Source: Alligator mississippiensis
Taxonomy: Eukaryota > Chordata > Crocodylia > Alligatoridae
Reading direction: 5' to 3'
Assembly: GCF_030867095.1 (NCBI RefSeq)
Contig: NC_081824.1
Location: 305,924,956 to 305,988,955, forward strand
DNA: 64,000 nucleotides
Of this stretch, positions 23,426-33,740 are shown in pieces (the first letter of the stretch is position 1; the number at the start of each line of letters is the position of its first letter). A model generated the notes under the pieces. That model was given only the letters and a program-made list of their open reading frames with translations. It was not told the DNA's origin and searched no databases. A program made the position numbers and the translations under genes.

Positions 23426-23500
23426 TACACGTTTCTAGTTTTATGCCAGCAAAGCTGTCTTGGTGCCTTTCTTTGAGACCTACTAAGTAATATACTAGGC

Positions 23501-23980
23501 CAGTGGTGCTCATGCTTTTGCCCTCATGGGCTGGATGAGTGGCACAGGCTGGTCTGCAAGCAGGATCAAGCTCTGTGTGTCAGGATTAGGCCCCATGCTA
23601 CCTTCGCCCAGTCCCATGCAACTGAATAGGGCCCCACACATCCCAGATTGGGCCCTGGGGCCTGGTACCACCCTCTCTAAGCCCTGCATACTGGGATCAG
23701 GCCCTGGGACCCAACACAGCAGGATCTGGCCCTGGGGCTGAGCGCCACCTCCTCCTGGTCCTGCACGTCAGGAGCAGGCCCCAAACTGCCTGTGTGCTAG
23801 GATCAGGCCTATGCAGTCCCCATCTGGTCCTGTGTGCTGGAAGCCCCACACACTGGGATTGGACTCCATGGCACCCTGCATGCTAATTTAGCAGCACGGC
23901 CCAAAGCTCCCTGAAGGTCTAGAAAATTGGCAGCAATGGGTTTCTACAATTTTTTGGACCCCTAGAAAGCCTCGCAATTA
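23501..23980. mobile_element. hAT-type element, left part (like 57244)
   Basis: It begins CAGTGGTGCTCATGCTTTTG and then GGGCTGGATGAGTGGCACAG. The element at 57244 begins CAGTGGTATTCAACCTCTCTGG and also contains GAGCTGGATGAGTGGCATAGG. The CAGTGGT terminus is typical of hAT elements. The interior consists of degenerate repeats of an about 40-bp unit (GGATCAGGCCC...). No right terminus is identifiable before the GC-rich segment at 24000. Confidence 0.5.
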
Positions 23981-25010
23981 AGGTGACCACCTTTTCAAAA
24001 AGGAAAGGCAGGACACACCCTTTCCTCCCCTCCCCCTCCTCTGCCAGCAGCACAGCTGCAGCAGAGCCGAGTGGAGAGGAGCAGGGGCAGATGCAGGCTG
24101 CCTGCTGCAGGCTTGGGGCTCCCTGCCCTGCTGCCTTTCCCCCAGGAGCCCTGCACTGGCCACACTCCCCCTGCCCACCCAGCAGCAGCAGGGGGCACAA
24201 CTCCGCACCACCTTCTCTGCCCATGCTGCTGCTGGACAGGTAGGGGGTGCTTTGCCATGGTGGCACAGCCAGCATGGGGCTCCCAGGGAAAAGCAGCAGA
24301 GCAGGGAGCACTGAGCCCACAGCAAGCAGCCTACACCCACCCCTGCCCCACGCACAAAGCTGAGCGGGTATGTGTTCCCCATGTCCCACCCAGAGTGTGT
24401 GCAGTGTCAGGAAGCTGCCCCCACCCCCTGGATGAGCTGCCTATGGCTCTGTCCTGCTCCCCATCCCAGCCCCTTTTAGCCCCAAACAGCCTGAAAGGGG
24501 AAACCCACCACTTCCCAAACGCAGATCCCTGCATGATACTGCAAATCCAGGATAAATTTGTCCCGGAGTCATGGTATGGATACCAGGGATGGGATCTGGC
24601 CCAAAGGATGGGAATTGAACTCCACTGTACTGGGCCACAGGCAATATCACGCCTGGGACTGTCTGGAGGATGTGGTCAGAACTTGAGATGCATGGGCGAC
24701 TGGTGCCTCCTGATTCCAGGGGGGGCACCAGTGGCTGATTACTGACCGGGGGGGGGGAAAGGGGGGGGGAGTTCCCTCACCAGCTAATTGCCAACTGGGG
24801 CATGGAGTCCCCCAATGGCTGATCGCCAATGGCGGCGGAAATGCTGCAGGCAAACCCGGAGGTGCCGCTAGTGCTTCTCTAAGTGCCCCCACATTCTCAG
24901 GGGGGGCACTAGCCATCACCCTCCACTCCCCAGCTGGCAAGGGCCAATCACAGGGGAGGCATGTGTCCCCCCCGTGTCTCCTCACACATCGCCTATGTTG
25001 AGATGAGCTC
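23981..25010. repeat. GC-rich repeat-like segment, unclassified
   Basis: It contains several long overlapping open frames on both strands (up to 224 codons), explained by GC bias and lack of stops, with no recognisable domain. 24090-24360 resembles 40070-40160 (AGCAGGGAGC, CAGCC-CACACCCACCCCTGC, CCACGCACA blocks), which marks it as part of an interspersed repeat. Two G-runs occur at 24747-24769. A 9-bp inverted repeat (ACTGGTGCC/GGCACCAGT) sits at 24699-24732. Confidence 0.45.
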
Positions 25011-25694
25011 TGACCATGAGTTCTGGCTAGTTCTGGCTAATGAGACTAAATGCTAGTTTGTCATTGCCATCCAAAGGAGGAAGAATATCTTATTTCATAA
25101 GGATAGTAAGATGCAGAGTTGAAATTATCTTGTATTTGGGCTCAGCAGATATAGGCATTCTTGGGTTTAATCCCTAAGAAATATTCATCCATTTCTTCTG
25201 CATCAAGCTTGGCAACTAATTTCCATAATAATGATGGACAGGCTATTGGCAGGTAGTACTAGGATTGTTTCATGACATATATGTAGCCCCAAGTTTCCAC
25301 CACTTTGCCTCAACGTTTGCTCACCATGCCTTTTTAAATGCAAGGCATATATGAACTGTGTCACAGTTTGACTTTGTGGCATTAACATTGTGTTCTGAGC
25401 TGAGAAGGGCAAAAATCCAAACAGAAACTCTCAGAGTACAGTTCGCACATACCCTGAAAGGGCCTTAAGCCCATGAGGTAGGGTTGGCCTGTGCTCCAAT
25501 GAACCATTTGAGAAGATGCCAAGGTTCTTCAAATATGACTGCTTATAGGGGTGAAAATTATTTTAGATGTAATTGGAAATACATGGTCTGTTCTGGACAG
25601 ATGGCAGGGCAAAACAGTTTTCTGATTAATTAATAATTCCATGCTGTTTCTTCTGCCCTTTTAGACTAATTCTGAAAAAAATAGTTTTGTAAAT
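25011..25694. other. No recognised feature
   Basis: AT-rich, non-coding as far as can be seen. Confidence 0.4.
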
Positions 25695-26437
25695 TGTAAC
25701 AGGCCACTGCCACTTCAAGAGGGGAGAACAGCTGGCTGTTGCAGCAGATGAGGTAGGCTGGCCCTCAAGCCCAAGTGGAAACCCCTGTGTATGGCTGGGA
25801 AGCCATGTGATGGGGAGGAGTGGGGCTTCAGGGCACATAAGCCCAGTGCCTGAGGTCAAGCAGGCAGTCTTCCCCTGCACGTTGCAGGGAGAGGAGCTCC
25901 TGGGAGAGAAGGACTTCTGGAGATCAACAGGCAGGTACCCAAGCCACCCAAGGAAGCTGGGATGAGAGTGCTCCAAGGGATGTATGGCTTGCAGGCAACA
26001 CTAACTCTGGGTGGGGAAGACTTTTAGTTTGTGAAGCAGCTTGCTTGTGATTATGTTATGGTTTGAGCCTGATACCAGAGGACTGGATCATGGCTACAGG
26101 GGAAGTGTAGAGGCCACAGAGGGGGTGCTTAGGAGGTACTTTGTGACAGGCAGCCTGGCCCAGGGAGCGATAGTGAAGGCAGGCTGGCCTGGGGCCAGGG
26201 GCCCAGAACACATGAATGTGAGACAGGGTTGGGGACCAGGAGCCAAATTCTGGAGCAGTGGACCTAGGCTGAGGAGCACAGCCAGAATAAAAGGGTCAAG
26301 GCTGGGAAGGCTGAGACCTAGACAAAGATTCAAGGCCTGAGTGCCAAAAGCTGCATTGGGGAAGGGGCTCCCCTCCAAAGGGACATGGAGTAACATCTGT
26401 GAGGCATGGACATGGCTATAAGGGAGGATGAAGGCCA
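25695..26437. mobile_element. Candidate solo LTR, TSD TAAAT (weak)
   Basis: The segment runs from TGTAACAGGCC to GAAGGCCA and is flanked by TAAAT at 25690-25694 and 26438-26442. Its GC-rich composition with AT-rich flanks fits an insertion. However, similar GC-rich sequence continues to about 26720 (ending GGGTGTCACA), so the right boundary could be wrong and the five-base match could be chance. No TATA or polyadenylation signal was placed. Confidence 0.3.
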
Positions 26438-26720
26438 TAAATATAGCCCATGAGACGAACAGTATCCTGAGGCACCAGGTGCCCTGATAGGGCCAGGAGG
26501 GCCATAATTTAATGCCCAATGGGCAAAACTGAGGGCCAGCCAGGTATGAGAGGTACCAGCTGGCTAAAGTGATCAAGGGCTTACTCTGGGACCCTGGGGC
26601 AGCTTCCCTTAACACCATAATAATTCCATCAATGCATGGCAGGTGAGGAAAAGGGAAGTTACCCATGGAGCCTGAGTGGGGGCAGGAGTTGGTGGCCACC
26701 AGGGGGTGTCACAGCTGCCT

Positions 26721-27989
26721 CTGGGGCATGGTCCTGCTATGTAAGTGTCTCAGTGTAATTCATGGCCTCAAGAGCAGAGGACTGATGCATACAACTGAAG
26801 AAGCTAGAAGTGTAGTTGGCTTAATATAGACACTGACACCCTTTTGGAGCAGTGGGACACTTTAATAGAGCTAGCTCTAAAGGTGGGCTGCCTTCCACCC
26901 TTTCTTAATAAGACTCACTGATGTTTCACCTTAATTTCCCTTTGCTGAATTTCCGCAGTTACTGCCCCAACATTATATTATATAATTTTCATGGCCCCTG
27001 TTTCTGTAAGACTTTCTCTGGAAATATATGGGGATCATGGTAACCTGGGTGGGACTGAAATCCAAGAAAATGAGTTTCAAGAAACCATCAAAGAATCACG
27101 CTGTTTTTAGTGCACATCAGAACATAGACAAAGTATCAATTATATTTACCAGATAGGGTTTCTCAGCCATCTTTTCTGTTTTCTTCTTTGTTCTGCGTTT
27201 ATACTGATCCACCATTTTCTGACTGCCCTTGCTGGAAATCTCATTAGAGCTGGCAAGGATTAGAGATAATGTGGCTTTCTTCCCTAATCACTAACCTTCC
27301 CAAAGGAAAGGGAAGCCTTAACCAAAATGATCCCGAGCTGAAATGATGATTAGTAATTGCTAGATTAGCTGGCAGTATACAAATTCATTTTCTGGCCTAA
27401 CAAGGCTGTTAGAATTTTGTAAAATACTCAGCTAAATATAGTATTGTACCTTATTAGTGTATTACTAAGGAGACGAAAGGGACAGGGAGAGTTAGGTAAT
27501 GTGAAGTGCAATATGCATATTTCTCTGGCTTTCAACTTGTGTTTATAGGCCTGTAGTTAGGGACCCTCACTAATCTTTGTGGTGTGGGGATATTTTGAAA
27601 TATTTCTATAATTGGTGTGCCTCAGTTTCTCCACCTTTCTCTACAGGGGAGTTGAGCATACAGAACTTCTACCTTGGACAGAGGAGTGAGATGCCTACCT
27701 CTGCACCTAGCTACATGAAACGGGCCATCAAGAAATAAATGATACTGTTCACCTAAGGAAGAAGCAGCTCACTAACAACAATGGAAGCCCAGCAACTGGA
27801 AATTAACTTTTAATAGCTGGTACTCCAAAGCCTGGATAAAAAATTAAGCTCCTGCGGTATAGGCTGTTTAAAAAAGGGAAGACAGAGGAGAAGTGAGACT
27901 CAGGTCAAGACTGTTTTGCTATGGTGACCTAGTTGGGGGACCATTTGGGACCTTGTATGCTGTGATTTCCTATTAGAGAAGAAGAGAAA
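26721..27989. other. No recognised feature
   Basis: AT-rich sequence without supportable genes or repeats. Confidence 0.4.
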
Positions 27990-28319
27990 GGATGTCTATA
28001 CACGTGCTCATTTGTGTTCTAATTAGAAGACATTGGAGCAGACTTGATTAATCGAGTCTGCTCTGCATTCTAATTAGAGTGCTCCAGCATTGCCTCACTG
28101 TCTCTTGTCTGAAGCTCACCCCCTACATTTTAAAATGGCCCATGGAGGTGCTTTATCTAAACCTTGTCAAATGAAGTTTAGATAAAGCATCCTGCAGCCA
28201 TTTTCAACTGTGCATGGAGCTTAATTCACATGAAAGTGAGGCATTTTAATTAAAGCGGCTGTCCAGAAACCACTCTAATTAAAATGCCCTCCCACCCCCG
28301 AGCATATGTCTAGGCAGCC
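27990..28319. mobile_element. 330-bp MITE (same family as 5088)
   Basis: The left end GGATGTCTATACACGTGCTC is matched in inverse orientation by GAGCATATGTCTAGGCAGCC at the right end. The interior includes several palindromes: AGACTTGATTAATCGAGTCT, TTATCTAAAC with GTTTAGATAAAG, and paired CTCTAATTA segments. No coding sequence and no certain target duplication. Confidence 0.6.
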
Positions 28320-28911
28320 AAAGAGACTGTTCAGCAGTATCTCACAGTCAGATGGAGGGCTTGGCTGGGATCCTGGATGTTCCTGATTCCCCTCCAAAGA
28401 GCAGTAACTCTACAGAGACTGGTTTGAGGCAGTGATGCAGGGACCCAGTTGCAGCAGCAGTATATATATGTTGGTTAGTGCTATATAGATAGCACAAGTT
28501 TTCCTGAGGGGAAAAAAACTTTAAAAAGAACCCTAAATGGCAAGTAACTTCTATATATAGACATGTGAGAGTGAACATGGGCAACAAACAGGGCAGGAAG
28601 TTTGCTGGCAGTTAGCTGGTCAGTTCGCAGATCAGTTTGCCACCCCCACTTTCAGGGGAAAGCCTTTCAGCTTGGTGTGAGGAAGCAGGGAAAAAGGAAC
28701 CCTTTGGGGCCAAGGAGCAATAAACAGGTCAGCTTCTAGTTGAGTTCACTAGGGAAGGTGTACTTGGAAGAAGAACAGTAAGAGAGAGAAGGCAAATTAA
28801 GAGGCTGAGGGAAATGGCTGGAGGACATAGATTCATAGATGTTAGGGTCGGAAGGGACCTCAATAGATCATTGAGTCCGACCCCCTGCATAAGCAGGAAA
28901 GAGTGCTGGGT

Positions 28912-29748
28912 CTAGATGACCCCAGCTAGATGCTCATCTAACCTCCTCTTGAAAACCCCCAGGGTAGGGGAGAGCACCACCTCCCTTGGGAGCCCGTTCC
29001 AGACCTTGGCCACTCGAACTGTGAAGAAGTTCTTCCTAATGTCCAATCTAAATCTGCTCTCTGCTAGCTTGTGGCCATTGTTTCTTGTAACCCGCGGGGG
29101 CGCCTTGGTGAATAAATACTCGCCAATTCCCTTCTGTGCCCCCGTGATGAACTTATAGGCAGCCACAAGGTCGCCTCTCAACCTTCTCTTGCGGAGGCTG
29201 AAAAGGTCCAGTTTCTCTAGTCTCTCCTCGTAGGGCTTGGTCTGCAGGCCCTTGACCATACGAGTTGCCCTTCTCTGGACCCTCTCCAGGTTATCCGCAT
29301 CCTTCTTGAAGTGTGGCGCCCAGAATTGCATGCAGTACTCCAACTGCGGTCTGACCAGCGCCCGATAGAGGGGAAGTTTCACCTCCTTGGACCTATTCGT
29401 CATGGATCTGCTGATGCACGATAAACTGCCATTGGCTTTTTTGATGGCTTCGTCACACTGCCGGCTCATGTTCATCTTGGAGTCCACTAGGACTCCAAGA
29501 TCCCTTTCCACCTCTGTGCCACCCAGCAGGTCATTCCCTAGGCTGTAGGTGTGCTGGACATTTTTTCTCCCTAGGTGCAGCACTTTGCATTTCTCCTTGT
29601 TGAACTGCATCCTGTTGTTTTCTGCCCACTTGTCCAACCTATCCAGGTCTGCCTGCAGCTGTTCCCTGCCCTCCGGCATGTCCACATCTCCCCATAGCTT
29701 TGTGTCATCTACAAACTTGGACAGAGTACATTTCACTCCCTTGTCCAA
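28912..29748 (-). pseudogene. CR1 ORF2, C-terminal part (RT end), intact frame but truncated
   Basis: 278 codons from a chance methionine inside a CR1 reverse transcriptase. Residues 10-17 include the FVDD form of the catalytic YxDD box. The CR1 C-terminal domain follows ([18 protein letters not shown] at 37-54; VRPQLEYCMQFWAP at about 133; RRLRGDLVAAYKFI at about 188; LDIRKNFFTVRVAKVWNGLP at 234-253). Palm and fingers motifs upstream and the endonuclease are missing because the copy is 5'-truncated, so it cannot act. The family role is target-primed reverse transcription of CR1 RNA. Confidence 0.9.
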
Positions 29749-29791
29749 GTCACTGATGAGTACATTTCACTCCCTCGTCCAAGTCACTGAT
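29724..29791. repeat. 34-bp tandem duplication at the CR1 5' junction
   Basis: Copies at 29724-29757 and 29758-29791, starting GAGTACATTTCACTCCCT, differ by one base. They lie exactly at the truncated 5' end of the antisense CR1, against the target duplication. This suggests template jumping or slippage at the end of reverse transcription. Confidence 0.9.
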
Positions 29792-29796
29792 GACAT

Positions 29797-30151
29797 TGAA
29801 ATGCCAGAGCCACTGCCACTGCCTCTGCTTGCACCTGTGAAGTTTCTGCCCAGGCAGGACCACTTACAATCGAGGTGTCCACCCAGGTGTAGGTTTGGCA
29901 CTGTGGAAACTGCAGCTTGCAGGTTCCTTCTGGTGATGGCCAAGTGGGGAGTGCCTGTGATGTGAGTGGTGCCTCCTGGTGGTGTCTCTCTGGGTACAGG
30001 CAAGAAAGCTACAGGCAGAAGTGGTGAGGCTCCAAAGAATCCTCTGCCATGAGGAGTTCATTGATTTGATGCTGGAGACCTCTGGGACTGTGGAGGAAGA
30101 ACTGGCAGAGGCAACACTAGAGAATGGAGAGCACATGGACTCCCAGGAATC
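29797..30151 (+). pseudogene. CR1 ORF1, N-terminal/coiled-coil segment
   Basis: The plus strand around 30005-30140 translates as LQAEVVRLQRILCHEEFIDL followed by MLETSGTVEEELAEATLENG. This heptad-like charged segment has the character of the ORF1 coiled coil of CR1. It is preceded by a cysteine-containing region (29860-29960). It continues after the antisense CR1 insertion at 30943. Identification depends on its position directly upstream of the esterase-like domain in the same element. Confidence 0.55.
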
Positions 30152-30937
30152 ATAGAATCATAGAATCGGATGGGACCTGTATGATCATCAAGTCTGGTCC
30201 CCTGCTGTAGGCAGGAAGTTATTGGGTTCAGATGAGCTCGGCAAGGTGCCTGTCCAGCCTCACCTTGAACACCTCCAAGAAGGGTGACTGCACCACCTCT
30301 GAGTGTGTTCCAGATTCTGGTGACCCTTACAGCAATTTTTTTTCTTATGTCTAACCTGAATTTACTCTCTATTAGCTTGTGCCCATTGGTCCTCATCCTC
30401 CCAAGGGGTGCCTTCTTGAAGAGTTGCTCCCCTAGGTCTTGATGTTCACCCTTGACATACTTGTAGGCAGCTATCAAGTCATCTCTCAGTCTTCTCTTAC
30501 TCAGACTGAACAGGTCCAGCTCCTGGAGTCTCTCCTCATAGGGCCTATCCTCCAGGGCCCTAATCATATGGGTGGCCCTTCTTTGTATCCTCTTGAGCTT
30601 ATCCACATTCTTCCTGAAATGCGGTGCCCAGAACTAGACACAGTACTCCAGCTCTGGCTTCACCGGTGCTGAATAGATGGGGAAGAGCACCTCCCTGGAT
30701 CTATTGGCAACACATTGGCTGATGCATGCCAGAGTTCTGTTTGCCCTGCTGGCAACCTCATCGCACTGTTGGCTCATGTTCATCTTCTGATCGATCGTGA
30801 CCTCCAGGTCTTGTTCAGATGCTGTGCCCACCAGTGGACCATCACCTGTCGTGTAGTTATAATGAGGGTTCTTCTTACCCAGATGAAGGACCTTGCACTT
30901 CGCCCTGTTAAACCTCATCTGATTCCATTTCACCTAT
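30152..30937 (-). mobile_element. CR1 LINE 3' fragment inserted antisense, TSD GAATC
   Basis: Flanked by GAATC at 30147-30151 and 30938-30942. The minus strand encodes the CR1 ORF2 tail in two frames: MRFNRAKCKVLHLGKKNPHY (30933 downwards) and, after a frameshift around 30620, MDKLKRIQRRATHMIRALED. The terminus is CATAGAATCATAGAATC, the CR1 octamer repeat. The TSD overlaps that repeat, so the exact right-hand junction could differ by a few bases. Confidence 0.85.
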
Positions 30938-30942
30938 GAATC

Positions 30943-31670
30943 CAGTCACGAAGGTGGAAGCTGGAAGCTTGTGACCTCTGGCAGCAAGAAGAAATCTTCA
31001 TCTCCACCTGTAGCAGTTCGTCTGGAGAACAGATGTGCAGCCCTAGCAACAGAGGGCAAGGAGCACATTCCATGGGTGGAGGAAGACAGGCCAGGCCTCA
31101 CCAAGGTGGGAAGGACTGAGACCACCACCACCAAGAAGCAGCAATGGGTGGTGGCAGTTGGAGACTCCCTTCTGCAGGGGACAGAGGAATCCATCTGCTG
31201 ATCTGAGCTGTTGTCTTGTGAAGTCTGCTGCTTGCCCAGATCCCATATCCAAGATGTCACAGAGGGATTACTGAGACTCATCCAACTCTCTGACTACTAC
31301 CCCATGCTGCTCATCCATGTGGGCACCAATGATACTGCTGGGGAGACCCTGAGCAGATCAGAAGTGACTACAGGGCTCTGGGTGCAAGGGTGAAGGGGAC
31401 AGGGGCTCAAGTGGTGTTTTCTTTGATCCTTCCAGTCAAGGGAAAGGGCCTGGGCAGGAATAATGGGTGCATCCTGCAGATCAATACCTGGCTGTACAGG
31501 TTGCCAGCAGCACTTTGGCTTCTTTGACCATGGGATGTTCTTCCAAGAAGGATTGCTAGGAAGAGATAGGATCCACCTGATGAAGAGAGGGAAGAGTAAC
31601 TTCACAGACAGGCTCGCTAGCATAGTGAGCAGTGCTTCCCGGGGAATGGAAACCAAAGGTCTGAGATAAG
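30943..31670 (+). pseudogene. CR1 ORF1 esterase-like (SGNH/GDSL) domain
   Basis: Three hallmark blocks of the SGNH hydrolase fold appear in order but in shifting frames: GDSLLQGTE (31160-31186, Ser block), MLLIHVGTNDTAG (about 31306-31344, the GxND block) and LLGRDRIHLMKRG (about 31554-31590, the DxxH catalytic pair). Esterase domains are known in the ORF1 of CR1/L3-clade LINEs, where they are thought to help with lipid or membrane association. Stops at 31199 (TGA) and around 31394 break the frame. All catalytic-type residues are still recognisable. Confidence 0.75.
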
Positions 31671-31739
31671 TGGGGAAGTGGGTGACCTGGAGGAAGCAGG
31701 AGGGGTCAACAGGGGAGATGTTCTCATTCTTCCTGAGAA

Positions 31740-31915
31740 ATCAGGGCAATTGACTAGTTACTTCAGGTACCTGTAAATGAATGCACAGAGCCTGGGAAAT
31801 GAGCTGGAAGATTTGGAAGTACTTGCACAGTCACGGAGCTAAGATGTTATTGGAATAACAGAGACTTGGTGAAAGAGCTTGCATGACTGGAGCACTGTCA
31901 TGAATGGGTATAAAT
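31740..31915 (+). pseudogene. CR1 ORF2 endonuclease, N-terminal part
   Basis: It translates as MNAQSLGNELEDLEVLAQSR, then DVIGITETW, then WSTVMNGY. This is the N-terminus of the apurinic-like endonuclease (N.QSL..K..EL..LL....PDI.GI.ETW), with the catalytic Glu of ETW preserved. It is cut at 31915 by the hAT-type element and resumes at 34994 (LFRKDRQGRRGEGVALYVK). Confidence 0.8.
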
Positions 31916-32160
31916 AAGGGGTGGGCAATTATTTCAGCTGGAGGACTGCTTAGTAAGTTTTGGTGAGCTATTGAGGGCCACAAGGGTAGCCCCAACCCTT
32001 GACAGGTCCCCCACATCCTGGTCGCCATCTTGGGACTGGAAGTCCCACCCCCTAGCCCCTGATTTTGGCCACGGGAAGTCCCTCCCCTTGCCCCCTGGGA
32101 AGTACTCATTTTGGGAGCGGGGGTTGCCATCTTAGAGCCAGAACAAGACAGATCTGGTGA

Positions 32161-32478
32161 CTGTCTATAAACTTACCAAGGGGGTCCAGCGGGGAATGGG
32201 AGAGATCTTGTTCCCCCAAGCACTACCAGGACTAACTAGGAATAACAGCCATAAGTTGACTGAGAGTAGGTTCAAGCTGGACATCAGGAAGCACTACTTC
32301 GCAGTCAGGGCGGCTGGGATCTGGAACCAACTTCCAAGGGAAGTGGTGCTCGCTCCTACCCTGGGGATCTTCACCTAGCTGGGGTCATTTGGCCCCAGCA
32401 TTCTTTCCTGCCCATGGCAGGGGGTCAGACTTGATGACCTGCTCAGGTCCCTTCTGACACTACCAACTATGAAACAAA
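32161..32478 (+). mobile_element. CR1 LINE 3' fragment inside the hAT-type element
   Basis: The reading VYKLTKGVQRGMGEILFPQA, then LTESRFKLDIRKHYFAVRAA, then REVVLAPTLGIF is the CR1 ORF2 tail. It is followed by a 3' UTR (CAGGGGGTCAGACTTGATGA) and ends ACTACCAACTATGAAAC. A small internal deletion relative to 23092 occurs near 32375. Confidence 0.85.
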
Positions 32479-32635
32479 AACAAATCATACACTAAAAGTC
32501 AAACACATATGATAACGATTTTTTATTTTATTACAAAAAATATTTTTGTCATGATTTATGTTTGCATAGTATATAGAGATTGTTGCATAAGGACTCAAAA
32601 ATAAAGTCTTACTCTTGTATATTGTGTGCGGGAGG

Positions 32636-32825
32636 TATGGCTGGGGTGGGTGTGTGCACATGGTGGAGTGTGGGGGGATGTGGGGCAGTTTGTGAGGGGC
32701 TGTGGCTGTGTGGAGGGGCAACAGGGTATGTTGGGGGTGTATATGTGGGAGGTTGTGGGGGCAAGGTGTGTGTGTGTGTGGGGTTTCTGGGGTGTGAGGG
32801 AGGGTGGGAAGGTGTGGGGACTCCC
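32636..32825 (+). repeat. GT/GGGGT-rich low-complexity tract
   Basis: About 190 bp is built almost only from G and T with few A, for example GTGGGGGGATGTGGGGCAG and GGTGTGTGTGTGTGTGGGG. It resembles a decayed minisatellite. The long open frames on both strands here are by-products of the composition. Confidence 0.75.
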
Positions 32826-33740
32826 CATAGATTCCCCCATGGCACAGAGCCCCTACTGCTGGCGGTGGCAGTAGCAGTATGTGGCTGGCACTCAGGGCCC
32901 ACGCAAGCACTGCACTCAGTGCCATGTGGCTCCAACCAGTGCTGCACATGGTGGCAAGGAGCACAGCCAGGCTGACCCACCTCTATTGCATGGGGCTCTA
33001 TGTGGGGCATGTGTAGATCCCAGCACTTGCATGCCACCGGGGAAAGCCCCACACAATGGAGCTGGCTGCCTTCGCCACTCCCTGTAGTGCAGGTCCCGAG
33101 ACTGCAGGGATGCAGGGGGCAGGGCTCCCTCCCACTTCCGGTGGAGTTCTGGGACCTGTACAGCAGCGAACAGCAAAGACAGCTGGCCAGCTACACTACA
33201 AAGGGCTTCCCCCAGTGGGATGTGAGTGCTGGGAGCTGCACTTGTGCCATGGGAGCCCCACATTATAGAGGCAAATCAGTCTGGCTACACTCCTCACCAC
33301 TACATGCAGTGCTGGGTGGAGCCATGTGCCGCTGGGTGGCAGTGTCTGTGCGGGCCCTGAGCACCGGCCACCTGCTGCTGCTGCTGCCAGTGGCAGGGGC
33401 TGTGTGGCAGTGGTGCTGGCTGACCCCCATACCCGCCCACCCTCCCTCACACCCATGCCCTGCTCAGCTGAGCTCCATGCTCCCACCTCTCCCCTGGGCA
33501 CAGGCTCTGCTCTGCCACCAGCCCCAGCCTCATGCTCCCACCTGGCTGCAACTCCCCCTACTCCCACCCCTGCTGCTTGCCTACCTGGTTCCCAGAGCGA
33601 GTGAGACACCATGGAAGCTGAGCAGGTCCCCTGGTGGCTGCAGCAGTGACAACAGCAGCCCCTGCGGGAAGCTGCATGCTGACTGGGCCGGGCCCTTCTA
33701 CCAACAAAGGTGGGAGCAAGGCAAGTGGGCTGGGTGGGGT

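Larger units (their letters stand above)
28829..29791 (-). mobile_element. CR1 LINE 3' fragment inserted antisense, TSD GACAT
   Basis: Flanked by GACAT at 28824-28828 and 29792-29796. The minus strand has an open frame of 278 codons covering the end of the RT ([11 protein letters not shown], with FVDD as the catalytic motif), then [17 protein letters not shown], and the whole C-terminal domain to RRLDEHLAGVI. The 3' UTR and the ATAGATTCATAGATG terminus lie at 28829-28911. It lacks in-frame stops over its length, so it is much younger than its host. The 5' end carries a 34-bp tandem duplication. Confidence 0.9.

Noticed and set aside
24071..24745. 224-codon open frame
   Set aside because: Proline, cysteine and serine-rich low-information translation in a GC-rich repeat with equally long antisense frames. 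No motif, and part of the DNA recurs at 40 kb.
26094..26699. 201-codon minus-strand frame
   Set aside because: GC-rich, crosses the putative LTR boundary, and has no motif. A chance frame is more likely.
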